NCBI GenBank assembly: GCA_946415315.1
Contig: CAMKRZ010000009.1
Location: 24,846 to 88,845 of the forward strand
Source: an uncultured Lachnoclostridium sp.
GTDB taxonomy: Bacteria > Bacillota > Clostridia > Lachnospirales > Lachnospiraceae
Direction: 5' to 3'
Length of the DNA: 64,000 nucleotides
The translations under genes and the position numbers were made by a program. Of the stretch, positions 37,844 to 46,816 are shown one piece after another. The stretch's first letter is position 1. Each line of letters begins with the position of its first letter. Below the pieces are notes generated by a model. That model did no database searches, had not been told where the DNA came from, and worked only from the letters and a program-made list of their open reading frames with translations.

Positions 37844-40800
37844 TTACAGCAGTTCCAGAAGGTGCTTCTTCGCCTCGGTAAATTCTTCCTCGGTGATCAG
37901 CTCGTTCTCGTATGCCATCTTGAGCGCTTTCAACTTCTTGGTGAATTCATCCATCGACGTATCCACCGACGTTGCCGGCGCGGGCTTCTGCTGCTTCGGA
38001 GCGGTTCTCACAACGGAAGCTCTCGCTGCCGCTCTTCTCGCGCGCTCCTCAGGGCTCATCGCCATCGTCTGCTTCTGCAGGTACTCGGGAACGATCGGTC
38101 CGTCATTCACCGGCTCCGGCTCAGCGACTTCTTCCGGCTCTTCCTCTTCAGGCTCTGCCTCAACCTCATCCTGACCGAACTCCGGTTCCTCGTATTCAGG
38201 CTCATCTGCCTCTGTACTGTCGTACTCGGCTTCTTCCGTCAGCTCGTCCTCGTCGTCCGCTTCGCTGTCGTCATCCTCAAGGTTAGCCCACCGCTCTCGC
38301 GCCGCTTCCAGCGCATCGGCGAAATCTTCTTCCGTCTCTTCCGCTGCCTCCGATACTTCCTCAAAGATCTCTTCCGCGGTTTCCTCGAACGTCTCTTCCG
38401 CTGCTTCGGTCTCTTCCGAACCGAACTCGTCTACAGCCGCTTCCGCGGATTCCATCGCAGCCGCAAAGGAATCGGCAATCTCTTCCTCTGCTTCCGCAGC
38501 GACATTTTCCGTGGTCTCTTCCACTTCCGCCACAGCCTCGGCAAATGTATCCACCGCAGGCTCTGCTGCTTCCTCTGCGACCTCGGCAACCGTTTCTTTC
38601 ACCGGAGCTGCCGCCTCCGTCATGTGACGTGTTCTGGCTGCTTCCATCGCCGCTAAGATCGCGGTATTCGCATCCGGAATCACGATCTGTTCGGACTCAT
38701 CATCCTCCTCAGCGTCAGTCGCTTCGTTCGAACTTGCAAGGGCCTCTGCCATCGCTTCCGCAAAGGAACCGGGCTCCTCTTCCTCCTCGCCTGCAACCTG
38801 CTCTGCCGCGCTCTCCGCAACCGTATCCGCTGCTGTTGCAAACTCTGTCACAAAAGGCTCAAAAGCCTTCGGGATTTCCTGCGTCACCTTCTCCGCCTCA
38901 GCAGCCATCTCAGCCGCCTTCGCTTCCTCGGCCTTCGCCTTAGCCTCGGCCTCAGCCGCGCTCGCCTTCGCTGCATCCGCGAACGAATTGCCGTGCTTCA
39001 GTGCCCACAGGATCGCCTGGTTCGCATTGGAGATTTCCGGTGCGCGCTCATAGTCCGGAAGCTCATTCTCATCCTGCTCCGGCTCTTCCGCAACAGGCTC
39101 GGGTTTGATCTCCGCAACCGGTTTCTCGATGATCGGCTCTGCCTTCTCGGGCCGCGTCCCTACGGGCGCGAACAGGTCTTCGACAGCATCCTCGGCAGCA
39201 AGGCGCTCCACCTCCGCCGCTTTCATCGCTTTGTCAAAACTGGACTTCACATAATCGGTAGGAGTGAACGCAAAGGTTTCTTCCTCCTCAGCCTCAACCG
39301 GCGTCTCGTCAACCGGTTTCGCAACAGGTGCGCTCACCGGGCTGAACAGGTCTGCCGTGTCGTCCTCTTTCTGTTCCTCCGCTACGCTGAACGCTTTCGC
39401 GGGAGTCTCAACTCTCTCGGAAAATGCAAATCCGGCAGCTTCCTCAATTCCGGTATCACCGACCGGCTCGCTCTCCGCAAGGTCCACGGTCTCTTCCGCA
39501 GCGCCGAACGCCTCGCCGATCGTCTCCGCTGCCTCACCGAACAGATTGCCGGAGACAGCTTCATTTTCCGTATTCTCTACTGCTTCAACAACGGTCTCTT
39601 CAAATCCGCCGACAGCTTCTTCCGCAGTCGCGACAACTTCTTCAACAGCTGCCTCCGCAACTTCTTCCGCCTTAGGCGCTTCGGGCTCTTCCTTGCTCAG
39701 GCCGAGTCTGCGAAGCATATCTGCCAGGGATTCCTCCTTCGGCGCTCCGGACTCTTCCTTGCCGGCTTCTACCTCGGTCGCCGCAGCCGCTGTCTGTTCG
39801 ACAACTTCTTCCGCCTTGTCAGCAACCTCTTCCGCTGCCTCTGTCACCTTGGAAACGACTTCTACCGCAGCAGCTTCCGCTTCTTCAACTGCCGCACCGG
39901 CAGACTCCTCTGCGGTATCGATCGCTCCGACGACCTCCGCCTCAACCGCATCGATCACGCCGGAAACTTCTGCCTCTGCTGCGCCGGCAACATCCTCTGC
40001 TGCCTCGCTGACCTCTTCGACGACTTCCTCAACGGCTTCTGCCGCGTTATCCTCCGCGTTCCGCTCCTGCATCCTGCGGTCAATCTCATCCTGAATCTTG
40101 CGGAACTCGTTCTCCTGCTCCGCCTTCAGCTGCTCTTCCTCAGATGCGGTTTCCTCTGCGCGGGCATCCCACTCAGCAGGCTCTTCCGCCATATCAAACG
40201 TGCTTCCGGACTGCTCTGCAACTTCCGCCGCCGCTCTCGCCGCTGCTTCCGCAGCATCCACGGCCGCCGACTCACGCTCCAGCTCCTCGAAGATCGCGCT
40301 GTCGCTGCCTCCGAAGAAACTTCCATCGCCCTGGGAAAGTTTGCTCTCCGAAGCAGCCGCTTCGTCAGCGAGCACATCCTTTGCAACATCTTCCGCAGCA
40401 GCCGCGGACTCAACTGCCTTATCGGCAAACTCCGCAACGCCGGAGGAAACTTCGCTCACGGCTTCGGTCACGCTCTGCGCTGCCGTCTCTGCCGCTTCAT
40501 TGATCGCTTCCGCTGCCTCTTCCGGCTTCTCCTCGGCGATATCACCCAGGCCGGTGCTCGCAGTCGGAACGAATCTCTTCTCATTGCGACGCTCGTTCGG
40601 GTTGGTGAACAGAGCGGTGTTCACGCCGCGGAGCTCCTTATCCTTCTCCTTCTTGCGGCGATCCTTATCTTTCTTCTTATCTTTCTTTTTGGAATTCTTA
40701 TCGGAAAATACGGTCTCGTCCTGCTTGGTCTCAGGCTCGGGCTCTTCCACTGTCTTCACGGTCGCTTCGGCCGTCTCGGCGATCTCCCTCTTCACCGCTT

Positions 40801-41983
40801 CCTTCTTCTCGCGGGCAGCTTCCCAGGCGGCATCGCGCTCTTTGCGCTCTTCCTCCTCCTCCGCTTTCCTCAGGAAGGCATCCAGATCCGTCGGGTTTGT
40901 GCTCTCAACCGGTTTCTTGCGCGTCGTCGAGATCACGTCCATCGGACTCTCAGTATCCGATTTTCTGTCGTCCGGTTTCTTTCTGTCTCTGTCTTTATCT
41001 TTCTTGCTCTTCGGCGCAAAAGCAAACCTCTTCTCTTCTTCCGGAGCCTCGTTGTTCTTCTTGTCAGCCTCGGGCTTGTTCTTTCCCTTCTTCTCCGGTT
41101 CCTTCGAAGCCGGCTCTTTCTTGCCGTCAGCGTTCTTCTTCAGATCGCGGTCGGGCTTGCCGGGTTTGCCCTGCTTAGCCGCGTTATCCGGCTTGCCGGA
41201 CGGCTTCTTTTCCTTTTCAACCGGCTGCTTCTTCGGCTGCTCAGCCATCTTGAAGCCTTCCGCCATCTCCTTATCGGTAACGGGATCCGCAAGACGGCTG
41301 CATCCGTTCAGCAGCGCGGTCGGCGCGCCGAACGCAAGCAGGAGAATAACCAGAAGCCCGATTTCCTCCCAGGTTGATGCCGTCGCTACCCCGTCATGTT
41401 TCACAACAGTCAGCAGGATTGCCAGCAGTCCGGCAACCGCCGTAGCGCAACTCGCGCCGATACACATCATTCGATCTCTTGTCAGTTCATAGAACTGTTT
41501 CTTCGCATCCGCTCCGATCAGCGCAAAGAGGAAAAATGCGGAAAGTCCAATGATCGGGAAACAGGTCATCGCAAGGATCATCTCTCCGATATGACTCTCC
41601 TTCTTCGTCACGGTTTTCGCCGCGGCTTCACCGGCCGCTGACGTCTGCTCCGTAGCCGGCACGGTGACAGAAGGATTGATGCTGCCGAACACCCACGCGA
41701 AATCGATCGCGATCATAACTCCGCCGACAAACACCGCGATACACGCATACCAGAAGAATTCGTTAAACTTCGGACGGATACCGATACGCGCCGAATACGC
41801 AAACAGTCCTCCGGCGGCGGCAAATGCGGCATACCCCAGCACGCGCAGGACTACATGCGCGGCGCCGTGTCCGAATAAAACGGTGAGAAGGATCATCACA
41901 ACCGATACCGCGATCGTTGCGATCCCGCCATAGAACACCCCGTTACAGATCCGTTCTGTCTTTTTGTCCGGATAAACCTTCAT
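37844..41983 (-). CDS. 1379-residue Ala/Glu-rich membrane protein with C-terminal SHOCT motif
   Basis: Start at the ATG at 41983 (SD AAGGGGG). The first 240 residues hold about six membrane helices. A Lys/Glu/Pro-rich basic stretch follows (PDKKNNEAPEEEKRF, KDKDRDRKKPDDRK). Then comes about 900 residues of Ala/Glu/Val low-complexity sequence (EEVAEAAVEEVV-like), predicted disordered or coiled coil. The final 36 residues, MDEFTKKLKALKMAYENELITEEEFTEAKKHLLELL in pattern, match the SHOCT oligomerisation motif. The start overlaps the preceding gene by 41 bases. Function unknown; the architecture suggests a membrane-anchored polar or scaffold protein. Confidence 0.8.
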   Translation of the reverse strand: MKVYPDKKTERICNGVFYGGIATIAVSVVMILLTVLFGHGAAHVVLRVLGYAAFAAAGGLFAYSARIGIRPKFNEFFWYACIAVFVGGVMIAIDFAWVFGSINPSVTVPATEQTSAAGEAAAKTVTKKESHIGEMILAMTCFPIIGLSAFFLFALIGADAKKQFYELTRDRMMCIGASCATAVAGLLAILLTVVKHDGVATASTWEEIGLLVILLLAFGAPTALLNGCSRLADPVTDKEMAEGFKMAEQPKKQPVEKEKKPSGKPDNAAKQGKPGKPDRDLKKNADGKKEPASKEPEKKGKNKPEADKKNNEAPEEEKRFAFAPKSKKDKDRDRKKPDDRKSDTESPMDVISTTRKKPVESTNPTDLDAFLRKAEEEEERKERDAAWEAAREKKEAVKREIAETAEATVKTVEEPEPETKQDETVFSDKNSKKKDKKKDKDRRKKEKDKELRGVNTALFTNPNERRNEKRFVPTASTGLGDIAEEKPEEAAEAINEAAETAAQSVTEAVSEVSSGVAEFADKAVESAAAAEDVAKDVLADEAAASESKLSQGDGSFFGGSDSAIFEELERESAAVDAAEAAARAAAEVAEQSGSTFDMAEEPAEWDARAEETASEEEQLKAEQENEFRKIQDEIDRRMQERNAEDNAAEAVEEVVEEVSEAAEDVAGAAEAEVSGVIDAVEAEVVGAIDTAEESAGAAVEEAEAAAVEVVSKVTEAAEEVADKAEEVVEQTAAAATEVEAGKEESGAPKEESLADMLRRLGLSKEEPEAPKAEEVAEAAVEEVVATAEEAVGGFEETVVEAVENTENEAVSGNLFGEAAETIGEAFGAAEETVDLAESEPVGDTGIEEAAGFAFSERVETPAKAFSVAEEQKEDDTADLFSPVSAPVAKPVDETPVEAEEEETFAFTPTDYVKSSFDKAMKAAEVERLAAEDAVEDLFAPVGTRPEKAEPIIEKPVAEIKPEPVAEEPEQDENELPDYERAPEISNANQAILWALKHGNSFADAAKASAAEAEAKAKAEEAKAAEMAAEAEKVTQEIPKAFEPFVTEFATAADTVAESAAEQVAGEEEEEPGSFAEAMAEALASSNEATDAEEDDESEQIVIPDANTAILAAMEAARTRHMTEAAAPVKETVAEVAEEAAEPAVDTFAEAVAEVEETTENVAAEAEEEIADSFAAAMESAEAAVDEFGSEETEAAEETFEETAEEIFEEVSEAAEETEEDFADALEAARERWANLEDDDSEADDEDELTEEAEYDSTEADEPEYEEPEFGQDEVEAEPEEEEPEEVAEPEPVNDGPIVPEYLQKQTMAMSPEERARRAAARASVVRTAPKQQKPAPATSVDTSMDEFTKKLKALKMAYENELITEEEFTEAKKHLLELL

Positions 41984-42629
41984 CCTCTTTACCCCCTTCG
42001 GCAGTAGTGTCGGTCTTATCAGTCTCGGCTGCGGCTCGCGTCTTCTTCCGGTCACCGGAAGCAACCGCCAGTTTCGATGCAAGCATCCGCAGTCCTTCTA
42101 TCAGAAAATCCTTCGAAACGAACCCGCCGTTCCACCCGCCGTAGTCGAGATCCGGCAGATAGAATCGGTCACCCAGATCCACGGACCGGTTCAGCAGCGC
42201 GAGCGACGCCTGTTCGAACTCCGAAACCAGCTCGTCCTCGGTGATCGGAAGCTCAATCTTCGACATCGCGCGCGAAAGTCGATTCCAGAACTGTCTGGAA
42301 GATCGGCTTCCTCCGCTTTTCGGAAGATCCGTGAACAACTCCCACATGTAATGCTTCCCCCGTTCCAGCGGGAAGAGAAACGGGATTTCCCGGTCCAGCG
42401 TATCAAGTGCAGGTCCCGAGATATGGAAAATGTACGACGCGTCATAGCGGTTGCCGTCCTCCGGCAGCGCATCCGCCGCGTTGCACTGTATCGCTTCAAA
42501 ACGGTTGAAATCCCACTCCGGATCGAACTTCTTCGCGCAGGCTTCGATCACCTCGCAAGACCGCTCCTCCAGGATCAACAATCCCATGTCCAGTTTTTTC
42601 CTCGGAAATGACATTCTCAGGGTTCCCAT
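41943..42629 (-). CDS. Hypothetical cytoplasmic protein, 228 residues
   Basis: Start taken at the ATG at 42629, close to the promoter-like TATACT; the ATGs at 42614 or 42587 are possible. The core LILEERSCEVIEACAKKFDPEWDF...YIFHISGPALDTLDREIPFLFPLERGKHYMW is well-behaved coding sequence without a family I can name. The C-terminal 40 residues are charged and disordered. It overlaps the giant membrane protein by 41 bases, so the two are probably translationally coupled and act together. Confidence 0.65.
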   Translation of the reverse strand: MGTLRMSFPRKKLDMGLLILEERSCEVIEACAKKFDPEWDFNRFEAIQCNAADALPEDGNRYDASYIFHISGPALDTLDREIPFLFPLERGKHYMWELFTDLPKSGGSRSSRQFWNRLSRAMSKIELPITEDELVSEFEQASLALLNRSVDLGDRFYLPDLDYGGWNGGFVSKDFLIEGLRMLASKLAVASGDRKKTRAAAETDKTDTTAEGGKEDEGLSGQKDRTDL

Positions 42630-43126
42630 CCGTCCAAATTTTCCGCCTCGTTCTACTTTCGTAGTATAAGAAAAAGTTGAACGCAAAGCGAGGCTATCGC
42701 AAAATAACCTACTTTTGAATATAGCACGCATTTTCCGCATAGTCAATGCGTTTTTGAGCGGTTGACAGGCATTTTTATCGAAAATCATGCGTTTTTCAAG
42801 AGAAAAAGCTCGCTCTGTTCTACGCACGTAGTACGAACGCGCCCGATGGACTTTTTCGATCCGATTTTCTGATGCTCAAAAACGGGAAAAACACCCCCTC
42901 TTTCATCTCCCCCGACCCCGTTTTTCGCATCCCGTTCGGCACCCTTCAGGCACCGCGCCACGGTCTCTAAGAAACGCGATGAAAACAAAAAACCGACTCG
43001 ACGGATCGGAAAACGGGATGCTACATAAAAAATAAAGATAAGACATTCGCATTTGAGGTCCGATTGTGATATTATGGGGAGCGAATGCAGCCCATAGGGC
43101 TGCGCGTAATATGGCAAGGAGTATCC
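42630..43126. promoter_or_regulatory. 497-bp divergent regulatory region with two matching palindromes
   Basis: No gene is supported here. Two copies of GTTCTAC-N3-CGTAGTA lie at about 42650-42666 and 42818-42834. The first overlaps a -10-like TATACT (minus) of the 228-residue gene. The region also contains a CATTTTCCG 9-mer (42729-42737) and repeated ATGCGTTTTT stretches. Likely operators for an unidentified regulator. Confidence 0.5.
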
Positions 43127-44965
43127 ATGAATCAGATCGAACAAGATAACAAAACAGCACTTATCATCTCCGCGCGGTTGTGCGTTGTGCTCGCCGCTCT
43201 TCTCGCGGCTCTCCTGCTGGCAGGCTGTACCGGCGGGAACAGCTCGGGCGCGGATCCGACCGCAGGAGGACAGCATCAGGGCGAAATCATACCCGGAACG
43301 GATGCGACGGCAACACCGACGCCCTACATCACCGTCGACGGGATCGACTATACGAACGCGGAAACCGTCGGGCAGGCGCCCGTATTTTCCGAGGACGGAA
43401 CATTCTTCGAGGAAGAGTTTTTCCTGACCATCACGAACTCTGCACCGAACGGAGTCACCTACTACACCTTAAACGGCAGCGAACCGGTCCCCGGTGACAA
43501 GAACTCGACGCGGTACGAAGATCCGATCAGCATTGACCAGGGTCTCGGCAACTACCCCAAAGCCCGCACGGTCCTGGCTAAAACGTACTATGCGGACGGG
43601 ACGGTCTCCCCGACCGCCGCGCACACGTATTTCGTCGCTGTCGGCATGAAAACCCGTTTTACCGACTCCTCCGACCGGCTCCTCATCGTCAGTCTGATCG
43701 GCGACAACGCAGATTTCCTCGGCAAGCCGAACGGCATTCTGTACGGGGAAAATTATAAGAAGCGCGGCGACGAGAGCGAGCGCCCGGTGCATGTGGAGAT
43801 CTTCGACGCCTCCGGCAACACCCTCGTCAGCCAGTTTGCCGGCGCGCGTGTCTACGGCGCCTACTCACGTCAGAACGCCGTCAAATCGCTCAAGCTGATC
43901 GCCCGCAAATCCTACGGCTCCGGCGTCGGCAAATTCAAATACGACTTCTTCGGGACGACCGACACGAACGGCAATCCGGTCAACTCCTACGACAAACTCG
44001 TTCTCCGCAGCTACGGCAACGACTGGCAGTTTGCGTTCCTGCGCGACGAGCTCAACCAGCGCATCCTCCGCAACGCCGGTTACTCCTGCTACGAGGATGT
44101 GCGCCCCGCGATTGTTTACCTCAACGGCTCCTTCTACAATTTCGTGTGGATGCACGAGAGCTACTGCGACACGTATTTTAAGCAGAAGTTCCCCGATGAC
44201 ACGATGAAGGGCGAGTTCGTGGTCATCGGCGGCACCGAGACGAGCAAGTCTCCCGACACGGACCAGAACGATGTCACCGAGTGCAAGGAGTTCAATGACG
44301 CGTACAACGAACTCAAGGATCTGGACTACACATCGGACGCCAACTATAAGCGCCTGTGCGAGTTCATGGATGTCGAGAACTACCTCGACTACTACGCGGC
44401 CAACATTTTCGTGTGCAACTACGACTGGCCGCACAACAACTACAAAGTGTACCGCTACTATGCGGACGAGTCCGGCGAGTACGGCTCCGGCATCTACGAC
44501 GGCCGCTGGCGCTTCCTGCCGCACGATATGGACTACTGCTACAACATTTACGACAACCCCGCTGAGTGCCCTGTCGACATGGATTACATCAAAACCGTAA
44601 CCACAAAGGGACAGCGGTATTCCCCTCTCTTCACCGCGCTCATGAAGCGCACGGAGTGCCGCGATTACTTTATACGGAAAATGCTCAACCTGATCGACGG
44701 CGCATTTTCCTACGACGCTGCCTGCGAGGAGCTCGACGCCATGGAGGCCGAGCAAGGCAGGGAGACCCCGTACTACATTTCCGCCATGAAGAAGTCCTAC
44801 AACTCCGGCGGAATGTGGGGCAACACCATCTGGACCAGCGAGGAGTATGTGGAAGGCGCCCGCGACAAGATCCGCGATTTCATCCTTAGGCGAGGCGACA
44901 TTCTGATCGAACAGATGGCAGACGATTTCGGACTTGAGATCAGCGATATTCTGGCAATGAAATAA
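43127..44965 (+). CDS. CotH-kinase-family lipoprotein with chitobiase-like C-terminal fold
   Basis: 612 residues from the ATG at 43127 (SD AAGGAG). Lipobox LAGC (Cys34), short Thr/Pro linker, then an Ig/chitobiase-type repeat (TNSAPNGVTYYTLNGSEPVPGDKN). A CotH domain follows: KSLKLIARKSYGSGVGKFKYDFF, LRSYGNDWQFAFLRDELNQRI, YVNLNGSFYNFVWMHE-like YLNGSFYNFVWMHESY, and the metal-site region RWRFLPHDMDYCY. CotH proteins are atypical kinases that phosphorylate spore-coat or cell-surface proteins. Here the lipoprotein anchor places it outside the membrane. The ABC exporter follows 66 bases later. Confidence 0.9.
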   Translation: MNQIEQDNKTALIISARLCVVLAALLAALLLAGCTGGNSSGADPTAGGQHQGEIIPGTDATATPTPYITVDGIDYTNAETVGQAPVFSEDGTFFEEEFFLTITNSAPNGVTYYTLNGSEPVPGDKNSTRYEDPISIDQGLGNYPKARTVLAKTYYADGTVSPTAAHTYFVAVGMKTRFTDSSDRLLIVSLIGDNADFLGKPNGILYGENYKKRGDESERPVHVEIFDASGNTLVSQFAGARVYGAYSRQNAVKSLKLIARKSYGSGVGKFKYDFFGTTDTNGNPVNSYDKLVLRSYGNDWQFAFLRDELNQRILRNAGYSCYEDVRPAIVYLNGSFYNFVWMHESYCDTYFKQKFPDDTMKGEFVVIGGTETSKSPDTDQNDVTECKEFNDAYNELKDLDYTSDANYKRLCEFMDVENYLDYYAANIFVCNYDWPHNNYKVYRYYADESGEYGSGIYDGRWRFLPHDMDYCYNIYDNPAECPVDMDYIKTVTTKGQRYSPLFTALMKRTECRDYFIRKMLNLIDGAFSYDAACEELDAMEAEQGRETPYYISAMKKSYNSGGMWGNTIWTSEEYVEGARDKIRDFILRRGDILIEQMADDFGLEISDILAMK

Positions 44966-45031
44966 ATTCCGTACCGGAGACGAAGTACATTCTGTGCTGA
45001 TGTTTGGTTCCGGCGATGAGGTAAATGCAGT

Positions 45032-46816
45032 ATGAAGTGGATCCTTCATTACATGGGCCGCTACCGATCGCGCGTCGCGCTCGGCATGTCCGTCAAATTC
45101 ATCGGCACGATCGGCGAGCTGCTGCTCCCGTTCCTGCTCGAGTACATCCTCGATGACATCGTGCCGACCGGAGAAGTGCGCATGGTCATCATTTTCGGCG
45201 TGCTCATGATCATCACCGCCGTCCTGGTGCGCACCATCAACATCAACGCAAACCGCCGCGCGACCGCCGTGGCGCGCGACTGCATCCGCGACCTGCGGCA
45301 CGACCTCTTCGACACGACCGTGCACCTCACGGGCTCGCAGTTCGACTACGTGACGCTGCCGTCGCTCATTTCCCGAATGACCTCCGACACGTACAACGTG
45401 CAGAACTTCATCGGCATGATCCAGCGAATGGGCGTGCGCGCCTGCATCATGCTGCTCGGCGGCATTTTCATGGCAGTTCTGCTCGACCCGGTTCTCGCGC
45501 TCGTCATGGTCGGCATGGTGCCTATCATGGCCGGCATCATCCTTTTCATCTCCACGAAGGGTATCCCGATGTACCGCCGCGTCCAGGAGAAAGTCGATGG
45601 CATCACTCGTGTTCTCCGGGAAAATATTACCGGCGTCCGCGTCGTGAAAGCGCTCTCCCGCGAGCAGTATGAGACCGAGCGCTACGAGCGCGCCAACGAA
45701 GACCTCACGACGACCGACCTGCACACCGGCATCACGATGGCACTTCCGAACCCGATCATGAACCTGTGTCTCAACATCGGTATGGCGACCGTCATCCTGA
45801 TCGGCGCGCGCCGTGTCAACAACGGCCTCACGCAACCCGGCGTCATCATCGCGTTCCTCTCTTACTTCAACATGATCCTGCAGGCCATCATGGGCATGAA
45901 CCGCATTTTCATCCAGTCCACCAAGGCCGCTGCCTCCGCCAACCGTATCGGCGAGGTGATCGTCCTCGCGGACGACGTGCAGCCCGTGCTTGAGATCGAC
46001 GAGTCCACGACACTGCCCGCCCGCCTGCGCGACGCCAAAGGCAACGAGCCCCTTGTGGCCTTCGATAATGTGAGTTTCGCCTATCCTGTTTTGCAGCAGG
46101 AGAAGGTCGATGAGAATCGGGAAAATGCGATCAGCAACATTTCCTTCACGATCGGCCGCGGCGAAACGCTCGGCATCATCGGCGCCACCGGCTGCGGCAA
46201 GACGACTCTTCTCAATCTGCTGATGCGCTTCTATGACGTCACCGACGGTCAGGTCTACTACGCCGGCCGCGACGTGCGCACCTACGCGCCGAACGAGCTG
46301 CGCCGCACGATGAGCGTCGTGTTCCAGAACGACACGATCTTCGCGGACACCCTGCGGAACAACATCATTTTCGGACGCGAAGTCACCGATAAAACCATGG
46401 CTCAGGCAGCCTCCGACGCCAACATCGCGCAGATGATCGAGGCGCAGCCCGAGCAGTACGAATACCGTGCAACAAAGGCCGGCGCAAACTTGAGCGGCGG
46501 CGAGAAGCAGCGCGTCCTGATCGCACGCGCGCTTGCAGGGCATCCGGATCTGCTGATCCTCGACGACGCCTCAAGCGCCCTCGACTACAAGACCGACGCG
46601 GCTCTGCGCAAGGCCATCCGCACGAACTACCCGGAGACGACGACCATCACGATCGCGCAGCGCATCAGCTCCGTCATGAGCATGGACCGCATCCTCGTCA
46701 TGGAGAACGGCCAGATGCTCGGCTACGGCACGCACGAGGAGCTCCTCGCCTCCTGCGAAGTCTACCGCGACATCTACATTTCACAGACAGGAGGTGACGC
46801 AAATGCCTCTGCTTAG
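45032..46816 (+). CDS. ABC exporter half-transporter A (degenerate ATP site)
   Basis: 594 residues: six-helix type I exporter domain (about 1-320) and a nucleotide-binding domain. Walker A GATGCGKTT (about 384), signature LSGGEKQRV (about 486), Walker B LLILDDASSALD. The residue after the Walker B Asp is Asp instead of the catalytic Glu, the mark of the degenerate-site subunit in heterodimeric exporters of the LmrCD/TM287-288 type. It overlaps the next gene by 14 bases. The substrate cannot be inferred. Confidence 0.95.
   Translation: MKWILHYMGRYRSRVALGMSVKFIGTIGELLLPFLLEYILDDIVPTGEVRMVIIFGVLMIITAVLVRTININANRRATAVARDCIRDLRHDLFDTTVHLTGSQFDYVTLPSLISRMTSDTYNVQNFIGMIQRMGVRACIMLLGGIFMAVLLDPVLALVMVGMVPIMAGIILFISTKGIPMYRRVQEKVDGITRVLRENITGVRVVKALSREQYETERYERANEDLTTTDLHTGITMALPNPIMNLCLNIGMATVILIGARRVNNGLTQPGVIIAFLSYFNMILQAIMGMNRIFIQSTKAAASANRIGEVIVLADDVQPVLEIDESTTLPARLRDAKGNEPLVAFDNVSFAYPVLQQEKVDENRENAISNISFTIGRGETLGIIGATGCGKTTLLNLLMRFYDVTDGQVYYAGRDVRTYAPNELRRTMSVVFQNDTIFADTLRNNIIFGREVTDKTMAQAASDANIAQMIEAQPEQYEYRATKAGANLSGGEKQRVLIARALAGHPDLLILDDASSALDYKTDAALRKAIRTNYPETTTITIAQRISSVMSMDRILVMENGQMLGYGTHEELLASCEVYRDIYISQTGGDANASA

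Noticed and set aside
38993..41377. 794-codon Leu/Arg/Phe-rich frame opposite the 1379-residue gene
   Set aside because: The opposite strand of Ala/Glu repeats naturally gives a long Leu/Arg/Phe-rich frame; the minus frame has the SD, membrane helices and SHOCT end.
42785..43276. 163-codon minus frame upstream of the CotH-like gene
   Set aside because: It overlaps the start of a real divergent gene, has no SD and no protein-like features.
43865..46543. 892-codon minus frame over the CotH-like and ABC genes
   Set aside because: It runs antisense across two well-recognised genes and their intergenic gap; no start signals.
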